Below the pieces are notes generated by a model. The model saw nothing but the letters and a program-made list of their open reading frames with translations, was not told the DNA's origin and did not search any database. The translations under genes were made by a program, and so were the position numbers. Below are positions 28,831 to 37,380 of a stretch of DNA of 64,000 nucleotides, in pieces. The stretch spans positions 62,001 through 126,000 of the forward strand of contig NZ_QOKV01000010.1 in NCBI RefSeq assembly GCF_008365405.1. The letters are read 5' to 3'. The stretch is from Azospirillum brasilense. Its GTDB lineage: Bacteria; Pseudomonadota; Alphaproteobacteria; Azospirillales; Azospirillaceae. How positions within the stretch are numbered: the first letter of the stretch is position 1; each line of letters starts with the position of its first letter.

Positions 28831-28857
28831 GGCAGCGCCGCGGGTGGCGCGCCTTTT
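28831..28857 (+). terminator. Terminator-like hairpin in the fabD leader
   Basis: GCGCC (28835-28839) pairs with GGCGC (28846-28850), extended by GGC with GCC, and is followed by TTTTT just 21 bases before the fabD ATG. It lies downstream of the candidate promoter, so it may act as an attenuator, or end upstream transcripts. Confidence 0.5.
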
Positions 28858-28877
28858 TACTAGGGTTCCCAAACAGC

Positions 28878-29834
28878 ATGACCAGGGCGTTCGTCTTTCC
28901 GGGCCAGGGCAGCCAAGCCGTCGGCATGGGCCGTGAGCTGGCCGAGGCGTTCGAGGTCGCGCGGCTCACCTTTGAAGAGGTGGACGACGCGCTGAACCAG
29001 CGCCTGTCCCGCCTGATGTTCGAAGGCCCCGAGGCCGACCTGACGCTGACCGAGAACGCCCAGCCGGCCCTGATGGCCGTCAGCGTCGCGGTCATGCGGG
29101 TGCTGAAGGAGCAGGGCGGGCTCGACCTGAGCAAGCACGCGGCCTTCGTCGCCGGCCATTCGCTGGGCGAGTATTCGGCCCTGTGCGCCGCCGGCGCCTT
29201 CACCCTGGCCGACACCGCGCGCCTGCTGAAGCTGCGTGGCCAAGCCATGCAGAAGGCCGTGCCGGTCGGGCAGGGCGCCATGGCCGCCCTGCTGGGCGCC
29301 GAGTTGGAGCAGGCCCAGGCCATCGCCGCCGACGCCGCCAAGACCCCCGCGGGGCAGAAAGAGGTCTGCACCGTCGCCAACGACAACTCGTCGGGGCAGG
29401 TGGTGATCTCCGGCCACGCCGAGGCCATCGAGCGCGCCATCGTGATCGCGGCGGAGCGCGGGCTGAAGCGCACCGTGCGCCTGCCGGTCAGCGCGCCCTT
29501 CCATTGCCCGCTGATGCAGCCCGCCGCCGACGCCATGGCCGAGGCCCTGGCCAACGTGACCATCAACGCGCTGGCGGTTCCGGTGGTCGCCAACGTGACC
29601 GCGTCGGCCGTGTCGGACCCCAACGAGATCCGCCGCCTTCTCGTGGAGCAGGTGACCGGCATGGTTCGCTGGCGCGAGAGCGTGCTCTATATGAAGGAGC
29701 AGGGCGTCGACACGCTGGTCGAGCTCGGCTCCGGCAAGGTGCTGTCGGGTCTCGCCAAGCGCATCGACAAGGAGTTGGCCGGCGCCTCCGTGCAGGGTCC
29801 GGCCGACGTCGAATCGTTCCTGAAGACCCTGTGA
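28878..29834 (+). CDS. fabD: Malonyl-CoA:ACP transacylase FabD
   Basis: This 318-residue enzyme loads malonyl groups onto ACP for fatty acid synthesis. The active serine is Ser95 in GHSLGEYSA. The N-terminal FVFPGQGSQAVGMG and the catalytic histidine in APFHCPLM are conserved. A VSAPFH and VTGMVRWRESV pattern completes the family. It heads fabD-fabG-acpP-fabF-mltG on the plus strand. The ribosome site is weak (AGGG some distance upstream). Confidence 0.96.
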   Translation: MTRAFVFPGQGSQAVGMGRELAEAFEVARLTFEEVDDALNQRLSRLMFEGPEADLTLTENAQPALMAVSVAVMRVLKEQGGLDLSKHAAFVAGHSLGEYSALCAAGAFTLADTARLLKLRGQAMQKAVPVGQGAMAALLGAELEQAQAIAADAAKTPAGQKEVCTVANDNSSGQVVISGHAEAIERAIVIAAERGLKRTVRLPVSAPFHCPLMQPAADAMAEALANVTINALAVPVVANVTASAVSDPNEIRRLLVEQVTGMVRWRESVLYMKEQGVDTLVELGSGKVLSGLAKRIDKELAGASVQGPADVESFLKTL

Positions 29835-29842
29835 GGCATTCC

Positions 29843-30580
29843 ATGTTCGACCTGACCGGAAAGAAGGCGCTGGTCACCGGCGCCTCGGGTGGCATCGGGG
29901 CGCAGATCGCCCGCGCGCTGCACGCGCAGGGCGCCACCGTCGCCCTGTCCGGCACCCGCGTCGCCCCGCTGGAGGCGCTCGCCGCCGAACTGGGCGACCG
30001 CGTTCTGGTGGTGCCCGGCAACCTCGCCGACGCCGCCGGGACCGAGCAGCTCGCCAAGGACGCGGAGGCCGCGCTCGGCCAGATCGACATCCTGGTGAAC
30101 AACGCCGGCCTGACCCGCGACCAACTGGCCATGCGCATGAAGGACGACGACTGGCAGTCGGTGCTGGACGTCAACCTGACCGCCGCCTTCCGCCTGTCGC
30201 GCGCCGTGCTGCGTGGCATGATGAAGCGCCGCTGGGGCCGCATCATCGGCATCACCTCGATCGTCGGCGTCACCGGCAACCCCGGCCAGGCCAACTACGC
30301 CGCCTCCAAGGCCGGCATGATCGGCATGTCGAAGTCGCTGGCCGCGGAGGTCGCGTCGCGCGGCATCACCGTGAACTGCGTCGCGCCGGGCTTCATCACC
30401 ACGGCGATGACCGACGCCCTGAATTCCGAGCAGAAGGACAAGCTGCTCACCGCCATTCCTTCCGGCCGCATGGGCGAGCCGGGGGAAATCGCCGCCGGAG
30501 TCGTGTACCTGGCGAGCGATGAGGCCGCCTATGTCACCGGCCAGACGCTGCACATCAACGGCGGTATGGCCATGATCTGA
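29843..30580 (+). CDS. fabG: 3-oxoacyl-ACP reductase FabG
   Basis: This 245-residue NADPH-dependent reductase carries out the first reduction in each elongation cycle. The cofactor loop is TGASGGIG (12-19). The catalytic triad is Ser139, Tyr152 and Lys156 in ITSIVG and NYAASKAG. C-terminal GQTLHINGGMAMI is typical of FabG. It starts 8 bases after fabD. Length and motifs match the housekeeping enzyme rather than the SDR at 13915. Confidence 0.96.
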   Translation: MFDLTGKKALVTGASGGIGAQIARALHAQGATVALSGTRVAPLEALAAELGDRVLVVPGNLADAAGTEQLAKDAEAALGQIDILVNNAGLTRDQLAMRMKDDDWQSVLDVNLTAAFRLSRAVLRGMMKRRWGRIIGITSIVGVTGNPGQANYAASKAGMIGMSKSLAAEVASRGITVNCVAPGFITTAMTDALNSEQKDKLLTAIPSGRMGEPGEIAAGVVYLASDEAAYVTGQTLHINGGMAMI

Positions 30581-30749
30581 GGCGGATTCGCTGCCTGAAC
30601 CACAGGTTCGGACCGGCTCCCGCGGGCGCTGGTCAAGGCTGTAAAAATGTGTTATCGGACGGGGCTTTTTGTGGCAGGAAGGCACGCAGCCGCGTGTTGA
30701 GCCGGCCGAATTCGCCCGAGCGGTCTCAAGGATTGGAAGGTCTTAAAAA

Positions 30750-30989
30750 ATGAGCGATGTCGCCGAGCGCGTTAAGAAGATCGTTGTGGACCACCTCGGG
30801 GTCGAGGAGTCGAAGGTGACGGAGAACGCCTCCTTCATCGACGATCTCGGCGCCGACAGCCTCGACACGGTCGAGCTGGTTATGGCTTTCGAGGAAGAGT
30901 TCGGCTGCGAGATTCCGGACGACGCCGCCGAGAAGATCCTGACGGTGAAGGACGCCATCGACTTCATCAAGGCGAACGCCGCCGCCTGA
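30750..30989 (+). CDS. acpP: Acyl carrier protein
   Basis: The 79-residue acidic protein carries growing fatty acids on a phosphopantetheine arm at Ser37 in [28 protein letters not shown] and the following helices match the canonical AcpP. A 169-base gap separates it from fabG and probably contains its own promoter, which fits the very high level of ACP in cells. A hairpin at 31009 lies just after it. Confidence 0.97.
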   Translation: MSDVAERVKKIVVDHLGVEESKVTENASFIDDLGADSLDTVELVMAFEEEFGCEIPDDAAEKILTVKDAIDFIKANAAA

Positions 30990-31008
30990 TCAGGCGCTGG
31001 CGCAAGAG

Positions 31009-31038
31009 GGCCAGGCAGCTTTCCAAAGTGGCCTGGCC
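31009..31038 (+). terminator. Stem-loop between acpP and fabF
   Basis: GGCCAGGC (31009-31016) and GCCTGGCC (31031-31038) form a perfect eight-base stem with a 14-base loop and a short T stretch somewhat downstream. It may partly terminate, or stabilise, acpP mRNA so that ACP exceeds FabF. Confidence 0.45.
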
Positions 31039-31076
31039 GTCGCTGAGTTTTCCGAGGAAAGGTCAAGGAATACCCC

Positions 31077-32339
31077 ATGAGACGTGTCGTCGTTACCGGC
31101 CTTGGTCTGGTCACGCCGCTCGGTGTCGGCCACAGGCTCAACTGGGAGCGTTTGACCGCCAGCCAATCGGGCATCCGCGCCATCACGGGTTTTGACGCCT
31201 CCGATCTGGCCTCGAAAGTTGCCGGGCAGGTCCCGCGCGGGGATGGCGACGGGTTGTTCAACCCTGATGCCTTCGTTCCGCCGAAGGACCAGCGGAAGAT
31301 GGACGATTTCATCATCTTCGCCATCGCCGCCGCCCACGAAGCGATCAAGGATTCCGGCTGGGTTCCCCAGACCGAGGAGGAGCGCGAACTCACCGGCGTC
31401 ATGGTGGGCTCGGGCATCGGCGGTCTGCCGGGCATCGCCGAGGGTGCGGTCACCCTGGCCGAGAAGGGCCCGCGCCGCATCTCCCCCTTCTTCATTCCGG
31501 CCTGCCTCATCAATCTGGCGTCCGGTCACATCTCCATCCAGCACGGCTTCAAGGGTCCGAACCACGCGGTGGTCACGGCCTGCTCGACCGGCGCTCACGC
31601 CATCGGCGACGCCTCGCGTCTGATCATGCTGGGCGATGCGGACGTGATGGTCGCCGGCGGCACGGAAGCGGCGGTCAGCCGGCTGGGCGTCGGCGGTTTC
31701 GCCGCCATGCGCGCCCTGTCCACGAATTTCAACGACACGCCGGAAAAGGCGTCGCGTCCCTACGACAAGGACCGTGACGGCTTCGTGATCGGCGAGGGCG
31801 CCGGCGTCGTCGTCCTCGAAGAGTTGGAGCACGCCAAGAAGCGCGGTGCCCACATCTACGCCGAGGTGGTCGGCTACGGCATGTCCGGCGACGCCCACCA
31901 CATCTCCGCTCCGGCGGAGGACGGCAACGGTGGGTTCCGTGCCATGCGCAACGCGCTGAAGCGGGCTGGGATGGACCCGTCGGACATCGACTATGTCAAC
32001 GCGCACGGCACCTCGACGCCGCTCGGCGACGAGATCGAGCTGGGCGCGGTGAAGCGTCTGTTCGGTGCTGCGATGGACAACCTCGCCATGTCCTCCACCA
32101 AGTCGGCCATCGGCCACCTGTTGGGGGCCGCCGGTGCGGTCGAGGCGATCTACTCGATCAAGGCGATCAACCACAGCTTGGTTCCGCCGACGCTGAACCT
32201 TGAGAACCCATCGGAGAGCTGCCTCGGCGTCAACCTCGTTCCGAAGGTTGCGCAGGAGCGCCGCGTGCGGGCTGCGCTGTCGAACTCCTTCGGCTTCGGC
32301 GGCACCAACGCCTCCCTGATCTTCAAGGAATTCGCCTGA
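31077..32339 (+). CDS. fabF: 3-oxoacyl-ACP synthase II FabF
   Basis: This 420-residue condensing enzyme elongates acyl-ACP with malonyl-ACP. The Cys-His-His triad is Cys169 in VTACSTGAHA, His in NAHGTSTPLGD and His in SAIGHLLGAAG. RVVVTGLGLVTPLG at the start and NSFGFGGTNASL at the end are family signatures. It follows acpP after a short gap with a hairpin and precedes mltG by 26 bases. Confidence 0.97.
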   Translation: MRRVVVTGLGLVTPLGVGHRLNWERLTASQSGIRAITGFDASDLASKVAGQVPRGDGDGLFNPDAFVPPKDQRKMDDFIIFAIAAAHEAIKDSGWVPQTEEERELTGVMVGSGIGGLPGIAEGAVTLAEKGPRRISPFFIPACLINLASGHISIQHGFKGPNHAVVTACSTGAHAIGDASRLIMLGDADVMVAGGTEAAVSRLGVGGFAAMRALSTNFNDTPEKASRPYDKDRDGFVIGEGAGVVVLEELEHAKKRGAHIYAEVVGYGMSGDAHHISAPAEDGNGGFRAMRNALKRAGMDPSDIDYVNAHGTSTPLGDEIELGAVKRLFGAAMDNLAMSSTKSAIGHLLGAAGAVEAIYSIKAINHSLVPPTLNLENPSESCLGVNLVPKVAQERRVRAALSNSFGFGGTNASLIFKEFA

Positions 32340-32365
32340 ACGGCGAAGCATCGCGGAGACCGCCG

Positions 32366-33367
32366 ATGGGTTGGGGCCTCCGAGTCGCGGCGGGGGCGTT
32401 GACCGTCCTCACCGCGGGCAGCGGGTTGGTGTTCTGGGGTGCCCTCCGTGTGATGGCCCCCGGACCGCTTGAGCATGCCGAGACGGTGGTCATTCCGCGA
32501 GGCAGCGGGCTGGAAGCGATCGCGCTGACGCTTGAGGATGCGGGGGTCGTCGAGTCCCCGATCCTGTTCCTCTTCGCGGCCAAGCTCCAGGGGCCGTTGA
32601 AGGCCGGGGAGTATGCCTTCCCGGCGGGAATCAGCGTCGACGGCGTGCTGGAGATGCTGCGCCAGGGCAAGACCGTGGTTCGCCGCTTCACGGTGCCGGA
32701 AGGGCTGACCTCCGCCCAGGTGGTGGCGCTTCTCGATGCCGAGCCGGCGCTGACCGGCGAGTTGAAGACGGTTCCGAAGGACGGCGCCGTACTGCCTGAA
32801 ACCTATCATTATTCCTACGGCGATTCGCGCTCGGCCCTGGTCGAGCGGATGCAGCACGCGATGACCCAGGCGCTGAACGACGCCTGGAAGAATCGCGGTC
32901 CGGACCTGCCTTACGAGACTCCGCAGCAGGCGCTGACCATGGCGTCCATCGTGGAGAAGGAAACCGGCGTCGCGGCGGAGCGCGCCAAAGTGGCGGGCGT
33001 CTTCGTCAATCGTCTGGAAACCGGCATGAAGCTCCAGTCGGACCCGACCGTGATCTACGCGTTGACCGACGGCAGCGGGGAACTGGGCCGGGCCCTGACC
33101 CGCAACGACTGGAAGTTCGAGTCACCCTACAACACTTACGTTGCGGCGGGGCTTCCGCCGGGGCCAATCGCCAATCCGGGGCGGGCGTCCATCCAGGCGG
33201 CACTGCATCCGGAAAAGCACGACTTCCTGTATTTCGTCGCCGATGGCGGCGGCGGGCATGTCTTTGCGAAGACCTTGCCGGATCACAACCGGAACGTTGC
33301 CAAATGGCGCGAGGTGCAGCGTCGGCAGTCCGGTGGTGCGGGCAACGGGGACTCGCCGCAGGACTAG
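32366..33367 (+). CDS. mltG: Endolytic murein transglycosylase MltG
   Basis: This 333-residue membrane-anchored enzyme cuts nascent glycan strands and sets their length. A single N-terminal membrane helix (about 4-25) is followed by a LysM-like region and the YceG fold. The catalytic glutamate is in MASIVEKETG (about residue 200). SDPTVIYALT and SPYNTYVAAGLPPGPIANPG are family signatures. It follows fabF in the same operon, the usual fab-mltG link in alphaproteobacteria. No terminator is obvious behind it. Confidence 0.94.
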   Translation: MGWGLRVAAGALTVLTAGSGLVFWGALRVMAPGPLEHAETVVIPRGSGLEAIALTLEDAGVVESPILFLFAAKLQGPLKAGEYAFPAGISVDGVLEMLRQGKTVVRRFTVPEGLTSAQVVALLDAEPALTGELKTVPKDGAVLPETYHYSYGDSRSALVERMQHAMTQALNDAWKNRGPDLPYETPQQALTMASIVEKETGVAAERAKVAGVFVNRLETGMKLQSDPTVIYALTDGSGELGRALTRNDWKFESPYNTYVAAGLPPGPIANPGRASIQAALHPEKHDFLYFVADGGGGHVFAKTLPDHNRNVAKWREVQRRQSGGAGNGDSPQD

Positions 33368-33415
33368 CGGTCCCCTGTTCCCAATCGAAAGTCCGCCGAA
33401 CGGAAGGCCTATTGG

Positions 33416-33643
33416 TCAGGCGGCGTTTGACGCCACCACTTCCAAGGCAACGACACCGCCCAGGGCGCCGTAGCTCTTGCGGGCGGCCCGCATCTTCTCC
33501 AGCGATTCCATCAGGCTTTCCTCGGCGAAACCGGGGGCGAGCTGCGCCAGTTCCTGTTCCGTCAAGGTGATGAAGGCGTCTAAAAGGCGCGCGTGGATGC
33601 GGCACGCCTGGCGGACTTCATCGGCGACCATCGGTGCTGGCAT
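33416..33643 (-). CDS. Small helical protein of unknown function
   Basis: The 75-residue product has two likely helices (DEVRQACRIHARLLDAFITLTEQELAQ, split by a turn, and ESLMESLEKMRAARKSYG). It has one cysteine and no signal peptide. I do not recognise a family. GGGAG precedes ATG 33643 at a normal spacing, which supports it as a gene. It is convergent with mltG and transcribed in the same direction as the lytic transglycosylase upstream, 265 bases apart. Confidence 0.6.
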   Translation of the reverse strand: MPAPMVADEVRQACRIHARLLDAFITLTEQELAQLAPGFAEESLMESLEKMRAARKSYGALGGVVALEVVASNAA

Positions 33644-33869
33644 GGTAGGCTCCCAATCACGGAATAAAGAGAAACACGGTCCGTCCGTGCATGAGAATTC
33701 TGTCGGCTTGTGGTTAATAGAGAATTAAATGCAATTCATCTTCCGGACAGGAAGAAGAGTTACCACTTCAGACGAAAATGACGAAATTTGGACGATTTCG
33801 ATTTTGGTATGTGACAGAGATGAGCCGGCTTTTGAGACTTTCGAATATTCGGCTTTGATCGAAGCGTAT

Positions 33870-33900
33870 CGATCCCTCTCCCGGGTCGGGAGAGGGATCG
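33870..33900. repeat. 14-base perfect inverted repeat, REP-like, after slt
   Basis: CGATCCCTCTCCCG and CGGGAGAGGGATCG flank a 3-base loop, 8 bases beyond the slt stop codon. The core CCTCTCCCG with CGGGAGAGG is shared with the mosaic element at 58660-58793, so it belongs to the same repeat family. It may protect the slt 3' end. Confidence 0.75.
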
Positions 33901-33908
33901 TTCGCCAC

Positions 33909-35885
33909 TTACCGGCGGATTTCCTTGTCCAGGTTCAGCTCGGCCTTGGCGCCCTGGATGCGCGCCCGGTAGACCAGCATGGCCTCCATGACCCGCTGGA
34001 CGTAGTTGCGGGTTTCGTAGATCGGGATCAATTCCAGCCAGTCCACGGCGTCGATGGCTTCGCCGCGCGGGTCGCCGTAGGTGTCGATCCATTGACGCAC
34101 GCGGGTCGGGCCGGCGTTGTAGGCGGCGATGGCCATGATGTAGGAGCCGTTGAAGCGGTCGATCATGTCCGCCAGATAGGTCGAGCCGAGCCGCACATTG
34201 TAGTCCGGGTCGCTGATCAGCTTCGCGGTGTCGTGCTTGACGCCGAGCTTGCCGGCGACCAGCTGCGCCGTTCCGGGCATGAGCTGCATCAGGCCGCGCG
34301 CTCCGGCCGACGACACCACGCGGGTGTTGAAGGTGCTCTCCTGCCGGATGATGGCGTGCACCAGGGCGATTTCCGGGGCGGACGGGCGGCTCTCGATCAT
34401 CGGATAACCGGCTTCCACCAGGAACACGTCGTTCTGCGCGGCGTCCTTCGCGGCGGCGACGGCGAGGTCGCGGCGACCGACCTCGCGGGCCAGCTTGGCG
34501 GCCAGCACGTAATCCGCCGGCTCCTTGGCGTCGAGGCTGATGCGGCGCAGGAAGGCGGTGACCCGCTCGTCGGTGTTGCCCTCGATTTCGGCCAGCAGCT
34601 TGGTCACGCGCACCACCTCCCGCCGTTCGAAGGCGGTGGCGTCGGCGTTCGACACCCGCGGTTCGGCGGGCAGGGCGATGCGCCCGTTGCCGGCGTGGCG
34701 GGCGGCAAGCTGGCCGTAGAAGGTCGTCCCGTACTGGGCGGCCTTGGTGTACCAGTCCTTGGCCTGCGCCGTCTGGCCCAGCGCCTCGGCCGCGCGCCCG
34801 CACCAGTAGGCGCCGCGCGCCTTGCTGATGGGCGCGCCGACGGAGCGGTAGAGCTTGTGGAAGTGGTTGAAGGCGCTCGACGGGTCGTCGAGGAAGCGCA
34901 GCGCCAGGAAGCCGGCGAGGAACTCCGCTTCCGCAGCGCCGCTGCCCTCGGTCTGCCCATGCGCCGTCACCAAGCGGTAGGCGAGGTTGTGGTCGCCGTT
35001 CACCATGGCGCGGCGGGCCAGGATGTGGCGCTCCGTCCACCAGGCCTGAGGGCGGCCCATGTCCTTGGGCGCCTGGGCGATGATCTCCAGCGCGCCCGCG
35101 TCGTCGCCCTTGCGTCGGCGGTAGCGGGCGCGGTCGAACAGCAGGCCGGGGTCGTTGCGCAGCGAGGCGGGGACGCGGGCCAGCGCCGCGTCGGCGTTCT
35201 TGGCGTCGCCGTCCAGCGCGATCCGCGCCTCGATCAGCAGGTCGTAAGCCTCGTCGAAGAAGGGCAGCATGCGGCGCACCGCGGCTTCCTGGCGCTCCCA
35301 CAGCAGGCGGTCGATGCGTGCCTTGTGCTCCTGCGGACGCAGGTGCGAGCGGTAGCGGGCCAGGAACTGCTCCTCGTCCGCCGACGTGAAGTTCGCCTCC
35401 ACCCAGCGGTCGCGCACCATCCGCACCGCGCGCTCGGCGTTGCCGGTCGCCAGCAGCGTGTCGGCGTGGCGCATGAAGCCTTCGTTGGACAGGGGCGGGT
35501 ACTGCTTGAACCAGGCGAGCACCCGGTCCTCGTCCAGGTCGATGGGCATCGCCTTTTCCGCCTGGCGGCGGAGCTGCGCCTGGTTGGGCCAGTCGCCGTT
35601 CTCGCGGATGAAGGCGGCGATCTCGTCGAAGCTGCCGCCGCCGGGAGTCGCCAGGGCCATCCAGCGGATCACCTTGGCCGGCAGCTTGTTGGACGCCTGG
35701 GCGGCGAGGCGCAGCGCCTCGTCGTGGCGGTCGTTGTCGGCCGCCTTGAAGGCCTGCCGGTAGACGGCGAGGTCCTGCGCCGTCAGGCTGGCCGCCCCGG
35801 CGGGCTGGGCCAGCACGATCAGCCCCAGCAGGGCGGCGGCAATGGCGGAACGGGTGGCGGAACGGGCGGCATGTCGGATGATCAT
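33909..35885 (-). CDS. slt: Soluble lytic murein transglycosylase
   Basis: This 658-residue periplasmic enzyme cleaves the glycan backbone of peptidoglycan. A signal peptide (about 1-32, ending PAGAA) is followed by a long alpha-helical superhelix (about 35-480). The C-terminal lysozyme-like domain has catalytic Glu in HAIIRQESTFNTR, then SSAGARGLMQLMPGTA and NVRLGSTYLADM, and ends with AYNAGPTRVRQW. ATG 35885 gives the signal peptide; the long upstream frame is antisense to dapA. It is divergent from dapA, 78 bases apart. Confidence 0.94.
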   Translation of the reverse strand: MIIRHAARSATRSAIAAALLGLIVLAQPAGAASLTAQDLAVYRQAFKAADNDRHDEALRLAAQASNKLPAKVIRWMALATPGGGSFDEIAAFIRENGDWPNQAQLRRQAEKAMPIDLDEDRVLAWFKQYPPLSNEGFMRHADTLLATGNAERAVRMVRDRWVEANFTSADEEQFLARYRSHLRPQEHKARIDRLLWERQEAAVRRMLPFFDEAYDLLIEARIALDGDAKNADAALARVPASLRNDPGLLFDRARYRRRKGDDAGALEIIAQAPKDMGRPQAWWTERHILARRAMVNGDHNLAYRLVTAHGQTEGSGAAEAEFLAGFLALRFLDDPSSAFNHFHKLYRSVGAPISKARGAYWCGRAAEALGQTAQAKDWYTKAAQYGTTFYGQLAARHAGNGRIALPAEPRVSNADATAFERREVVRVTKLLAEIEGNTDERVTAFLRRISLDAKEPADYVLAAKLAREVGRRDLAVAAAKDAAQNDVFLVEAGYPMIESRPSAPEIALVHAIIRQESTFNTRVVSSAGARGLMQLMPGTAQLVAGKLGVKHDTAKLISDPDYNVRLGSTYLADMIDRFNGSYIMAIAAYNAGPTRVRQWIDTYGDPRGEAIDAVDWLELIPIYETRNYVQRVMEAMLVYRARIQGAKAELNLDKEIRR

Positions 35886-35963
35886 CCGGGCGCTCTTGCT
35901 CGGGGGAACGGGTGCGGCTAAGGTGCGCGACACTTTTCTTGAAGTCCGTCGGAGGTGGCAGGC

Positions 35964-36839
35964 ATGTTGTACGGTTCCATCGTCGCTCTTTTGACCCCGT
36001 TTAAAAACGGGAAAGTGGACGAGGCCGCCTTCCAGTCCTTCGTCGAGTGGCAGGTTGCGCAGGGCACCCACGGTCTCGTGCCGTGCGGCACCACGGGTGA
36101 GTCGCCGACCCTCTCCCACGAGGAGCACAACCGGGTCGTCGAGCTGTGCATCGAGGCCGCGGGCGGGAAGGTTCCGGTCGTCGCCGGCACCGGGTCGAAC
36201 TCCACCGAGGAGGCGATCTCGCTGACCCAGCACGCCAAGAAGGCCGGCGCCACCGCGGCGCTGGTCGTCACGCCCTATTACAACAAGCCGACGCAAGAAG
36301 GTCTGTACCAGCATTTCAAAGCGATCCATGACGCGGCGGATTTGCCGATCGTTATCTACAACATTCCCGGCCGCAGTGTCGTGGATATGTCGGTGGCAAC
36401 GATGGCCCGCCTCGCCAAGCTGCCGAACATCATCGGCGTGAAGGACGCCACGGCGGATCTCGCCCGCCCGGTCCGCCTGCTGCAGGAGGTCGGTCCCGAC
36501 TTCATCCAGCTCTCGGGCGAGGATGCGACGGCGCTGGCCTTCAACGCGCAGGGTGGCGTCGGCTGCATCTCGGTGACGGGGAACATCGCGCCGGCCCAGT
36601 GCGCCGCGATGCAAGAGGCTTGGCGCAAGGGCGATCTCGCCACCGCCTATAAGTACCGCGACCTGCTGACCCCGCTGCACGATTCCATGTTCGTTGAGAC
36701 GAGCCCGGCGCCGGTGAAATACGCCGCCAGCCTGCTCGGCAAATCCTCGGACGAGGTTCGCCTGCCGATGGTCGCCGCGTCGGAAAGCACGCGGACCATC
36801 GTCCGCGACGCGATGAAGAAGGCCGGGCTGCTGTCCTAA
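35964..36839 (+). CDS. dapA: 4-hydroxy-tetrahydrodipicolinate synthase DapA
   Basis: This 291-residue aldolase condenses pyruvate with aspartate semialdehyde for lysine and diaminopimelate. The Schiff-base lysine is Lys160 in [10 protein letters not shown], and Tyr132 in VIYNIPGR and GTTGES (42-47) complete the site. ATG 35964 follows GGAGG by 8 bases and gives the standard [13 protein letters not shown] start; the GTG nine bases upstream would overlap the ribosome site. It leads dapA-smpB-methyltransferase. Confidence 0.96.
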   Translation: MLYGSIVALLTPFKNGKVDEAAFQSFVEWQVAQGTHGLVPCGTTGESPTLSHEEHNRVVELCIEAAGGKVPVVAGTGSNSTEEAISLTQHAKKAGATAALVVTPYYNKPTQEGLYQHFKAIHDAADLPIVIYNIPGRSVVDMSVATMARLAKLPNIIGVKDATADLARPVRLLQEVGPDFIQLSGEDATALAFNAQGGVGCISVTGNIAPAQCAAMQEAWRKGDLATAYKYRDLLTPLHDSMFVETSPAPVKYAASLLGKSSDEVRLPMVAASESTRTIVRDAMKKAGLLS

Positions 36840-36875
36840 GGGACGGCAGCACCCCGCCCCAGGGAAGGAGGATCC

Positions 36876-37352
36876 GTGGCCGCCCGCGAGCCCGAACCAA
36901 GGCGCATGGCGGCACAGAACCGCCGCGCACGCTTCGACTATTTCATCGAAGACACCATGGAGGCCGGTCTGATCCTGACCGGCACCGAGGTGAAGTCGTT
37001 GCGCGGCGGCCGTGCCAGCATCAACGAGGCGTACGCCGGCCTCAAGAACGGGGAGCTGTACCTGTTCAACGCCTACATCCCGGAATACGGGCAGGCGGGA
37101 CGCTGGCTTCAGCACGAGACCAAGCGCCCGCGCAAGATGTTGGTGCACCGCCGCGAGCTGAGCAAGCTCATGGGCGCCATCAAGCAGAAGGGGATCACTC
37201 TGATCCCGATGACCGTCTATTTCAACGACCGCGGCATCGCCAAGGTCGAGGTCGGCCTCGCCACGGGCAAGAAGAAGCACGACAAGCGCGAGTCCGAGAA
37301 GGAACGGTCGTGGCAGCGCGACAAGGCGCGCCTGATGCGCGACAAGGGTTGA
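36876..37352 (+). CDS. smpB: SsrA-binding protein SmpB
   Basis: The 158-residue protein brings tmRNA to stalled ribosomes. The core reads [44 protein letters not shown] and [14 protein letters not shown], all SmpB hallmarks, with the basic C-terminal tail. It starts at GTG 36876 behind a strong GGAAGGAGG, though ATG 36906 is also in frame. It is 36 bases after dapA. No ssrA gene was seen in the window. Confidence 0.96.
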   Translation: MAAREPEPRRMAAQNRRARFDYFIEDTMEAGLILTGTEVKSLRGGRASINEAYAGLKNGELYLFNAYIPEYGQAGRWLQHETKRPRKMLVHRRELSKLMGAIKQKGITLIPMTVYFNDRGIAKVEVGLATGKKKHDKRESEKERSWQRDKARLMRDKG

Positions 37353-37380
37353 GGAACCAGGGGATAAAGGGAAAGAGCCT

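Larger units (their letters stand above)
28485..28877. other. Divergent promoter region between rpsF and fabD
   Basis: This 393-base gap serves rpsF (leftward) and fabD (rightward). It holds a good sigma-70-like promoter and a terminator-like hairpin toward fabD (listed separately). I could not place the rpsF promoter with confidence. A minus-strand 67-codon frame at 28542-28745 has no gene-like features. Confidence 0.6.
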
